Assembly: GCA_904501765.1 (NCBI GenBank)
Contig: CAJGCM010000144.1
Coordinates: 1 to 5,618 of the forward strand
Direction: 5' to 3'
Length of the DNA stretch: 5,618 nucleotides
From: an uncultured Clostridia bacterium
GTDB taxonomy: Bacteria; Bacillota; Clostridia; Oscillospirales; CAG-272
Of this stretch, positions 1 through 5,618 are shown piece after piece. The position numbers and the translations under genes were made by a program. The stretch's first letter is position 1. Every line of letters starts with the position of its first letter. The notes beneath the pieces are model-generated. The model had not been told where the DNA came from. It saw only the letters and a list, made by a program, of their open reading frames with translations, and did no database searches.

Positions 1-525
1 GCCAGCAAAGCCGAGTTCCACGGCTCGCTCAGCGTCAAACCAACCTCCGTCGTTCATCTGCGATTCTAATACTTCGCGATTTGTTTCCGTGCGCTCTTCG
101 TACACGTCGAGCATCTTAGTGTGCTCTTCTTCGAGCGTCGCCTGCAATGTCCCGATGTTCTTTCGGCTCACCACTCCAGCGTCGGGGAAGTAAGGCGAGT
201 GAATGAGCATCCTTCCGTGCTTGGCAATGCTTCTGCGCTCCTTTGGTGCAGCGAGGAACAGCACGGTAGCCATTGATGCGCATTCGCCAACGACCTTTGC
301 GTGAATGGTGCGACCACTCGCACGCAGAGCATCGTAAATCGCCCACCCCTCTGTCGTGTCACCACCGCATGAGTGAAGCTCCAGCATCACCTCTTGCTCT
401 TCGGGGTAGTAATCTAACAAGCACTGAATGTCCGTGTACGTAGTAGGCCATCCTTCACCACTCATGACGAAAGCCATCTTTTCGCTTTCGGCACAAATCT
501 GATTGTTAATAATGATTTTCAACAT
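1..525 (-). CDS. ClpP-like phage prohead (head maturation) protease, partial, C-terminus missing
   Basis: A ClpP-fold serine protease of family S14, of the type that cleaves scaffold and capsid proteins when a phage prohead matures. The window holds the first 175 codons without a stop; the gene runs off the left edge. Visible motifs: a short beta-strand start (MLKIIINNQ), the oxyanion-loop motif HSCGGDTTEGWAIYDAL at residues 51-67, the nucleophile motif GECASMA with Ser84, and the histidine motif RMLIHSPY with His109. The segment GGWFDAERAVELGFA (161-175) matches the end of the ClpP core, where the third catalytic residue normally sits, but the Asp there is not in the standard place (Asp159 or Asp164 are the nearby candidates). 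I chose the ATG at 525 because the family usually begins right at this strand. An in-frame ATG pair at 600/597 would add 25 Lys/Phe/Cys-rich residues across a terminator-like hairpin, which is less likely. There is no Shine-Dalgarno. A housekeeping ClpP is unlikely given the divergent sequence and the phage-tail neighbours. Confidence 0.9.
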   Translation of the reverse strand, partial: MLKIIINNQICAESEKMAFVMSGEGWPTTYTDIQCLLDYYPEEQEVMLELHSCGGDTTEGWAIYDALRASGRTIHAKVVGECASMATVLFLAAPKERRSIAKHGRMLIHSPYFPDAGVVSRKNIGTLQATLEEEHTKMLDVYEERTETNREVLESQMNDGGWFDAERAVELGFAG

Positions 526-541
526 GAATGCAAAACAACAC

Positions 542-579
542 AAAAAAAAGCGGCTCACAAAATGAACCGCTTTTTTCTT
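542..579 (-). terminator. Probable intrinsic (Rho-independent) terminator, bidirectional in shape
   Basis: A ten-pair outer stem (544-553 with 567-576, six A-T pairs plus GCGG/CCGC) is followed by one C/A mismatch, a three-pair inner stem (TCA 555-557 with TGA 563-565) and a five-base loop. On the minus strand it ends in a run of eight T (549-542), and on the plus strand in six T followed by CTT. It stands 27 bases after the stop of the helix-turn-helix gene, so it fits as the end of the tail operon. The odd point is that it finishes only 17 bases before the protease start codon, so it could also act as an attenuator for that gene. Confidence 0.8.
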
Positions 580-581
580 GG

Positions 582-596
582 TGCAACGTCGTTGCA
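582..596. repeat. Perfect 15-bp palindrome between the helix-turn-helix gene and the terminator
   Basis: TGCAACG and CGTTGCA form 7-bp perfect inverted arms around a single central base. It begins 9 bases after the stop codon of the small helix-turn-helix gene and directly precedes the terminator hairpin. Such a symmetric site could bind a dimeric regulator, possibly the adjacent small protein. As RNA the one-base loop is too tight, so a hairpin would lose inner pairs. The sequence shows the symmetry; the operator role is inference. Confidence 0.4.
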
Positions 597-605
597 TCAT
601 TTTCG

Positions 606-830
606 TTATAATTCCTTGTCTAATCGCCTGATAATATCGTGGACCGAGCGCTCACTCACTCCAAATTCTTCGGATAGAATTTTGACGATTGCTGTCTTTT
701 TAACGCTCTCACGCATTTCTTCGTAGCGCACCATCAACGATAAAAACTTCACATCGGTAATGAGCACTCCTTCTTCGCTCAACGTCTTCAGCAGCTGAGC
801 GGACATGAACATAAGTTCGTAAATCTTCAT
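606..830 (-). CDS. Small protein with a C-terminal helix-turn-helix, end of the tail operon
   Basis: A 74-residue protein that I do not recognise as a named family. Residues 49-68 (VKILSEEFGVSERSVHDIIR) fit a classic helix-turn-helix: Gly57 is at the turn, hydrophobic residues fill the core positions, and SERSV begins the recognition helix. Residues 1-40 are predicted helical and amphipathic (MKIYELMFMSAQLL onward) and might serve for dimerisation. The ATG at 830 lies 3 bases after the tape measure stop, so the two are translated from one message; there is no Shine-Dalgarno. The gene is followed by a palindrome and a terminator. It could be a late-gene regulator or an autoregulator. A structural or assembly role, or a small DNA-binding packaging factor, cannot be excluded. 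That it is a real gene is well supported by its tight packing and the coherent motif; the function is inferred. Confidence 0.75.
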   Translation of the reverse strand: MKIYELMFMSAQLLKTLSEEGVLITDVKFLSLMVRYEEMRESVKKTAIVKILSEEFGVSERSVHDIIRRLDKEL

Positions 831-833
831 GGC

Positions 834-3446
834 TTACAATGTTGCTAAGTTTTCGATTACTTCGACATTTGCAGAAACTCTATTGATTTCTTCGACGCTG
901 ACGATTGGACGAATACCTGCAACACCGCGTGCGACGGCTCTTGCAAGCATATCTTCACCCATCTGCTGAGCGCTGCTCTCGGCTATTGTTATAGGCACTC
1001 CTCCGCCCATCTGATTAATGACGGAAAGCAACGGAGCGAATGCACTTGTTGCTTGAGCGGTGATAACGCTCTCGCCATTGCTAAGACGTGCAGGGATGCT
1101 GTCGCTCGTTCCGCTGCCTGCACCCTCGACAAGCCCACCCGTTGCAAACTTCGCAGACTTGATGCTCGTGATTGCCGTTGCCATATTCGCCATGACCGTT
1201 GCAATGGTCGTTGCGATGGCTGCAAGGTTTGCAGGGAAAGGACCAGCTTTTACGGCTTCTGCGACACCCGAAGAAATCGCCTTACCCGTATCCACGGCAA
1301 TCTGAGCAAGACCTATGATTTTAGACAGCTTGCCGAGCGCCTTGGAGTGTTCGCCCATTGCTGACATGGCAGTCATTACGCTGTTGTATGCCTTGACTTG
1401 TTCCTCGCTCTTCTTTTTTTCGATTTCCTCTTGTCGTTCGGCTATTGTCTGCTGCATGTCCGTGTATTCGTTCTGCAGCTGCAAAGAGCGAAGCAAGAAC
1501 TCCTGCTCACTCTCGCCCTCCAACATGTGGAGGGATTCGATTTCCTTTTGTTTGGCTTCGAGCTTCGCTTGCAGGATGGCTTCCTCGTCGCCATGAAGCT
1601 GAGCGATACGGATTGACAAGTCGAGCGCTGCTTGCTCGATTCCTTCTTGTTGGCGCTTGATGCGTTCTTCGCGCTCCATGTTTGTACGCTCTTCCGCCGC
1701 CTTGGCTTCGGCTTCTTGTCGCTTGGCGATTACTTCCTCGTCGATGGCTCGCAGTTCTCGATACATGCGTGTTTCGATGGCTTGCACTTGCTGCTGCAAG
1801 GCTTCGCGTGCGGTAACTGTGAGATTCTTCTCTTGATCAAGACGTGTGCGGATTTCTTCAATCTGTCTGTCGTAGGTCGTGCGGAGTATTGCTTTCTGTT
1901 TCTCTACGCTGTCAGTTATAAGCTCGTTCATCGCATCCTCAGCAGCTCTCACTGCATCTTCTTCAGCCTTGCGCATGCGTTCAGCTTCTTCGCGATACGC
2001 TTTCGCTTTTTCTTCGGCGGCTCGTTGCGCTGCTGCCACTTCTGCCGCCATCGCATTGCTTGCTTCTACGCGCTGAGCGTTCAACTCTCGAAGTTTGTTG
2101 CTTAGTTCCGTGTCAGCCTTGATTACGGCAGCCTTTGCTTCTGCAAGTTTGTCGTTCATTTCAGCATCATTGTCCGCCATGGCAGCTTCGCGTTCGAGCG
2201 TGTTAAGATTCAGCTCTGCAAGTCGCTTCTTCTGCTCTGCTTGTTCTCGCTCTATGGCGATAGCTTGGTCAAGGAATGCAAGGCGCTCTTCGTTGGTGTA
2301 GCGGTCTTTCTGCGCAACCTTTGCTTTAAGGTCGCTGACCTCACGCTCTCGCTCAGCAGATGCTACGACCTCGTCACGGGTAATACGCACAATGTCTTGA
2401 CGTTGCTTTTCGATTGCGATGTACTCCATCGCCGCCTTGTTGCCTTTTTTGAATCCTTCACCGACCAAAGGAAGTGTTTCCATCAAACGAGATAGCCACA
2501 AGATGCTATCCGCTGTGGCTTCTATAAGCGACAAGAGCCAACCGCACACCGTACCGAGAATCTTGCTTAACCCATCAAGCAAACCTTGCAGCGGAGCCAT
2601 AATGAGTTTAAATTTGTTCATTCGCTCTTCGCTTGATTCCAAACCATTCTTCAAAGCGAATAACGCAGCAGTTATAGCCGCAAGGAACGCAACAATCGGA
2701 TTCGCCATGAGTGCGAGCATCTGCTTACCGAGCATCTTACCACCCTCGGCAGCTACTCCGAATGCTGCTTTGAGCGATTTCAGTTGTCCAACGGTATTCA
2801 CAACCATCTGCAACATCGGATTTCCTGCCGTTACGAAGCCGAGCACACCCTCACGAAGTCCATCAACTGCTTTCTCTGCGCCTTCTAATGCGGATTTGTA
2901 GTTGCCGACATTTCGCTGATAACGCTGAGTGGCTTCTTCCGCTTCCTTGATTTTGTTGGTAAGTGCGTTGATTTTGTTCAGCATCTCCGTCCCCTTCGCT
3001 CCTTCACGCTCCTTACGACTTAGGTTATCGAATTCCTTTGTGGCATTGCTGAGCGCTGCCCTTAGCGAAGTGAGCGAGCCTTCTTTTCCATTCTCGATAG
3101 CTTCTTGTTGTTTGAGGACATTTTGCAACTCGCGCTGATAGCCACGGAGAGCCGTTACCTGGTTGTTCGTTTCGGCAATGGTGAGCACTTGCTCGTTGCG
3201 GAGATTATCGAGCTGCTTAGCGTAGTATTCGGAAGCGAGCGCTGCACCTTCTTCCGACATTTCGCCACTCTTCACTTTTTCTGTGAGCTGAGCCTGCTGT
3301 GATTCAACATTCGCCATCTCGACTTTCAGCGCTTGCTGTTTTTTCTTTAGCGCTTCGACTTTTTCCGTGTAGTCCTTGACGGCTTGCAAGGCTTTATCTT
3401 GGTCCACCTTGATTTTTAGGAGGATTTCGTTGTTATTGTTTGCCAT
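834..3446 (-). CDS. Phage tail tape measure protein
   Basis: An 870-residue protein that sets tail length and organises tail-tube assembly; in related phages it is ejected with the DNA at infection. Order of parts: a charged coiled coil at about 15-120; the motif QRYQRNVGNYKSALEG near 174-189, a signature I associate with Bacteroidetes tape measures; a hydrophobic zone at about 199-325 with membrane-like helices near 243-266 and 285-320; a very long Ala/Glu/Arg/Lys coiled coil at about 340-690; a second hydrophobic zone at about 705-762; and the typical tape-measure end FATGGLVEGAGSGTSDS from residue 767, continuing IPARLSNGESVI. No lytic transglycosylase or peptidase domain is visible. The start ATG at 3446 lies 2 bases after the stop of the upstream 718-residue gene, and the next gene follows 3 bases after its own stop, so all three are one operon. 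At the usual rule of about 0.15 nm per residue it would specify a tail of roughly 130 nm, less if it is trimmed. Confidence 0.93.
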   Translation of the reverse strand: MANNNNEILLKIKVDQDKALQAVKDYTEKVEALKKKQQALKVEMANVESQQAQLTEKVKSGEMSEEGAALASEYYAKQLDNLRNEQVLTIAETNNQVTALRGYQRELQNVLKQQEAIENGKEGSLTSLRAALSNATKEFDNLSRKEREGAKGTEMLNKINALTNKIKEAEEATQRYQRNVGNYKSALEGAEKAVDGLREGVLGFVTAGNPMLQMVVNTVGQLKSLKAAFGVAAEGGKMLGKQMLALMANPIVAFLAAITAALFALKNGLESSEERMNKFKLIMAPLQGLLDGLSKILGTVCGWLLSLIEATADSILWLSRLMETLPLVGEGFKKGNKAAMEYIAIEKQRQDIVRITRDEVVASAEREREVSDLKAKVAQKDRYTNEERLAFLDQAIAIEREQAEQKKRLAELNLNTLEREAAMADNDAEMNDKLAEAKAAVIKADTELSNKLRELNAQRVEASNAMAAEVAAAQRAAEEKAKAYREEAERMRKAEEDAVRAAEDAMNELITDSVEKQKAILRTTYDRQIEEIRTRLDQEKNLTVTAREALQQQVQAIETRMYRELRAIDEEVIAKRQEAEAKAAEERTNMEREERIKRQQEGIEQAALDLSIRIAQLHGDEEAILQAKLEAKQKEIESLHMLEGESEQEFLLRSLQLQNEYTDMQQTIAERQEEIEKKKSEEQVKAYNSVMTAMSAMGEHSKALGKLSKIIGLAQIAVDTGKAISSGVAEAVKAGPFPANLAAIATTIATVMANMATAITSIKSAKFATGGLVEGAGSGTSDSIPARLSNGESVITAQATSAFAPLLSVINQMGGGVPITIAESSAQQMGEDMLARAVARGVAGIRPIVSVEEINRVSANVEVIENLATL

Positions 3447-3448
3447 GA

Positions 3449-5605
3449 TTATAGTTTCAGTAATTCGACATCGCTAATGCCGTTGTTTCTCGTCTTGATT
3501 TCGATGATTGCGAAATAGCTGCCATACTGACGCAAGTAAATTGGTCGGTAAAGGTCGAGCGACTGGAGCGTCACGAATGGAATACGCATCTGCTCACGAA
3601 CGACCTTCGCTTTGCGCAACGGCTTGAGCATCGCTTCGTAGTTCTTGATGAGCTTGTTCCAGCGTAGGCTGTTGACTATTCGCCCGTTGTTCACCTCGCC
3701 AATGTATGCCTTATCGCCTTTCCCGTCGTACTCAGCAATTCCGTTTTCCTCGCTGTACTTGTAGAGCGGCACGTAGATAGTCTGCTTGTCATCGCGTGAA
3801 ACGGCTGCGGTGAATGGAAGTTCTACGGCTATCTGCTCTGCTGCAAGCGACTTGTTGTCGATGAATACATCCACGCCATCGTGAGCGTTGAAAGCGTCGC
3901 CATCTTTGTACTTGAACGTGTTGCGCTGACACCAATCGCCAACCTTGAAGCTCATGTCCGTCAAGCTGCCAAGTACGCGCACCATGTATTCGGACCAGTC
4001 GAGCGCTTCGCTCTTGCGTGCTTCGTAGTCGCTGTATGCTCTGAATCTCGTCACGGTCTTATACCTGCCATCAACAAGGCGAGATTCAACGGTGAGAAAT
4101 CGTCCCGTCATTTGTCCGAGCGCCTTCATGAAGTCAACGCAGCCGATAGCGGGATAGTTCGGGACGATGAAGTACGTCGAATCAAGACGGAGCAGTTCCT
4201 GAGCTGCACTCATGTAGAGCGCCGTTCCAGTGATAGAACTTGAGCCGAACTTCTTCCCATAATCAAGGCGCACGTTTCCCGTCGCCGTATCCTCGTAATA
4301 GATGCGCCATTGAAGACGCACGTCGGCTTTGTTGTAGATGTCTGTAATCGTGCCGAGTAATGGATAAGGGATTGCGCTACTCTCAGCCGTATCGAACATG
4401 TAAGTGATGTAATCCTTCGTCGCTGCATAAGCGTCAATGGTAAGCAGTACATCTTCCGTATAGTCCACTTCCTCATTGAGCGGACGAGAGAACAAGACGA
4501 GCTGAAGTTTCACATTCGCCATAATGAATGAAAGCGATGCAGGACTATTGGCGAGCAGTGGCACGCGAATCTCACCCGAGCAAACGAACTTGAGATTTGG
4601 CTTATACGGCACAAGCCACTGAAGATAATCGGTTGATTCTCCAAGACCGCCGACAAGTCCTCGCAGTTCACGACTCACCCATTCGGGCGGCAGTTGCGTC
4701 GGATTGCTTGGCAAATCTTCGTCGTAATCGGGAATAGGAAGGTCGGGGTTAACTGGTGGAATAACCTCATCATCGGGTGTATCACCTTCGCCCCATGTTG
4801 GCTTGCCGATAAGCTCGAAGTACGGATACATGGGGTTGACCACGGGAATATCAACATCGGGCAGCTCCGTATCGGGTTTATTGCCCGAAGCGATGCCGAC
4901 ACGACCGAGCCAAATGGGGTATGTCGTTTCCCACACTCCGTTGCGGAGTATTGCCGACGGGTTGGCAAGCATCATGCAGGAGCGACCATACCATGTAGTG
5001 ACGTTGTTGTCGAACAATTCCTTGCCATCAGTGATAACGGGGTCGATGCGTGTGGATAATGGCAATTTCCAGGCTTCCATGTCGCTGATGTCCTCGTCGG
5101 GCGGCATGGGCAGGGCATAAGTATCGCAGATGCGTTGTAGCACGCTGCGCACGCTCACGCTCGGATGTTGAGCCGTGTAGGGGTCCTCGGCTTGCAGACC
5201 CATGTCAAAGATGTCGTAGGCTGCTGCATACGTTTTGCTCCAGGTAAGCACGTCCTTGCTTTTGTCGTAGGGCAGCTCGTTGAGCTTGCGCTTGTCGGCA
5301 ATCATGGCGGAGAGCTTCACGACGCTATCCCACATAACGCAAAGACTTATAGAGTTCTCCGTTACCTGCGTGATGTAGGCAACGGCTGACGGAACGACCA
5401 TCACTCCGTTAAGCTCAATGCTTGCTGCATGATAAGTGTACGGACTTTGTGCCGTTGACGAAGGGAATACCACCGCGCCGAATGCAGCTTCATTGTTTGC
5501 CGTGCGTGGCACGTTCACCGTATTCGTGTAGCTATTTTTCAGCTTATCGACCGAGGTAAACGCTGCTGAGCGATAGGATAGCGTTATGTTCGTATCGTCC
5601 GCCAT
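3449..5605 (-). CDS. Large phage tail-associated protein of unknown function (Bacteroidetes-type), start possibly outside the window
   Basis: A 718-residue protein, probably a tail, tail-tip or baseplate component; I know similar sequences from Bacteroidetes phages but no assigned function. The N-terminal part (about 6-45: NITLSYRS, then KLKNSYTNTVNVPRTANNEAAFG) resembles a beta-rich opening module seen in such proteins. A middle linker at about 268-308 is rich in Pro, Asp and Glu (GDTPDDEVIPPVNPDLPIPD). It is followed by a beta-rich half with DMSFKVGDWCQRNTFKYKDG near 550-569 and the ending RPIYLRQYGSYFAIIEIK with a final VELLKL, both typical of this family. There is no signal peptide, membrane helix or visible hydrolase motif. 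It lies 2 bases upstream of the tape measure gene, which supports a tail role. The ATG at 5605 has no Shine-Dalgarno, and the frame stays open for the four complete codons visible upstream, so the real start may lie to the right of the window. Confidence 0.75.
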   Translation of the reverse strand: MADDTNITLSYRSAAFTSVDKLKNSYTNTVNVPRTANNEAAFGAVVFPSSTAQSPYTYHAASIELNGVMVVPSAVAYITQVTENSISLCVMWDSVVKLSAMIADKRKLNELPYDKSKDVLTWSKTYAAAYDIFDMGLQAEDPYTAQHPSVSVRSVLQRICDTYALPMPPDEDISDMEAWKLPLSTRIDPVITDGKELFDNNVTTWYGRSCMMLANPSAILRNGVWETTYPIWLGRVGIASGNKPDTELPDVDIPVVNPMYPYFELIGKPTWGEGDTPDDEVIPPVNPDLPIPDYDEDLPSNPTQLPPEWVSRELRGLVGGLGESTDYLQWLVPYKPNLKFVCSGEIRVPLLANSPASLSFIMANVKLQLVLFSRPLNEEVDYTEDVLLTIDAYAATKDYITYMFDTAESSAIPYPLLGTITDIYNKADVRLQWRIYYEDTATGNVRLDYGKKFGSSSITGTALYMSAAQELLRLDSTYFIVPNYPAIGCVDFMKALGQMTGRFLTVESRLVDGRYKTVTRFRAYSDYEARKSEALDWSEYMVRVLGSLTDMSFKVGDWCQRNTFKYKDGDAFNAHDGVDVFIDNKSLAAEQIAVELPFTAAVSRDDKQTIYVPLYKYSEENGIAEYDGKGDKAYIGEVNNGRIVNSLRWNKLIKNYEAMLKPLRKAKVVREQMRIPFVTLQSLDLYRPIYLRQYGSYFAIIEIKTRNNGISDVELLKL

Positions 5606-5618
5606 ATCGAGCGGGCGA

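Noticed and set aside
116..365. Two overlapping minus-strand open frames of 76 and 65 codons
   Set aside because: They are alternative frames of the ClpP-like protease gene, whose own frame carries the Ser and His motifs. Their products are Arg/His-rich with no family resemblance.
1..525. ClpP gene read as the host housekeeping protease
   Set aside because: Its sequence is far from housekeeping ClpP, the third catalytic position is atypical, and it lies next to tape measure and tail genes and not next to clpX or tig.
566..577. A run of A followed by G (AAAAAAG on the minus strand) before a hairpin, suggestive of programmed frameshifting
   Set aside because: The helix-turn-helix frame has already stopped at 606, and in the extended protease frame the run is out of phase for a -1 slip. 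It is explained as the 5' arm of the terminator.
1632..2105. A 157-codon open frame on the plus strand inside the tape measure gene
   Set aside because: It is antisense to the Ala/Glu/Lys-rich coiled coil, whose biased codons suppress stops on the other strand. The product is Phe/Cys/Leu-rich with no domain, and the tape measure on the minus strand is certain.
2419..2901. A 160-codon open frame on the plus strand with Ser/Pro/Ala-rich product
   Set aside because: It lies opposite the hydrophobic part of the tape measure, has low complexity and no recognisable motif, and no promoter or neighbour supports it.
4675..5120. Open frames on both strands over the linker of the 718-residue protein, possibly an overlapping gene
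   Set aside because: Their sequences have no domain or coherent hydrophobic pattern, and the linker is naturally stop-poor in other frames because of its Pro/Asp/Glu codons. No start context supports them.
1..5618. Frequent TCGAGCG-like heptamers (for example near 134, 1621, 2193, 3556, 3999 and 5608) as a possible repeat family
   Set aside because: They fall inside coding sequence without regular spacing or a longer shared context. Common codons for Glu, Arg, Ala, Leu and Ser on the coding strand are enough to explain them.

Overview
The window looks like part of a tailed-phage structural region, most likely a prophage or phage of a Bacteroidota host (Bacteroides, Prevotella or Porphyromonas type). 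All real genes lie on the minus strand, so transcription runs from the right end to the left. Three things point to Bacteroidota. No start codon has a Shine-Dalgarno sequence in front of it. The tape measure carries the QRNVGNY motif that I associate with tape measures from this phylum. The C-terminus of the large right-hand protein resembles a family I know from Bacteroidetes phages. Base composition is roughly balanced (near 50% GC by eye). The species cannot be fixed from the window.

Layout in transcription order: (1) 5605-3449, a 718-residue protein of unknown function, probably a tail or tail-tip structural component, whose true start may lie beyond the window. (2) 3446-834, an 870-residue tail tape measure protein with long coiled coils, two hydrophobic zones and the typical Gly-rich C-terminal motif. 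(3) 830-606, a 74-residue protein ending in a probable helix-turn-helix. (4) 606-525, a short intergenic stretch with a 15-bp palindrome and a strong hairpin that reads as an intrinsic terminator. (5) 525-1, a ClpP-like serine protease (S14 fold) of the kind that processes phage proheads, cut off by the left edge of the window.

The first three genes are packed with gaps of only 2 and 3 bases and are surely one transcript. The tape measure sets tail length and acts as the scaffold for the tail tube, and the 718-residue protein probably joins it at the tail. The small helix-turn-helix protein closes the tail operon. The ClpP-like protease would cleave scaffold and capsid proteins during head maturation, so this junction seems to be where tail genes meet head genes.

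The most interesting points are the head protease lying downstream of the tape measure, the reverse of the usual head-to-tail order; the conflict between a terminator and an open, in-frame 25-codon extension just before the protease; a possible loss or shift of the protease's third catalytic residue; and the uncharacterised 718-residue family. I found no RNA genes, CRISPR arrays, insertion sequences or complete new defence system.
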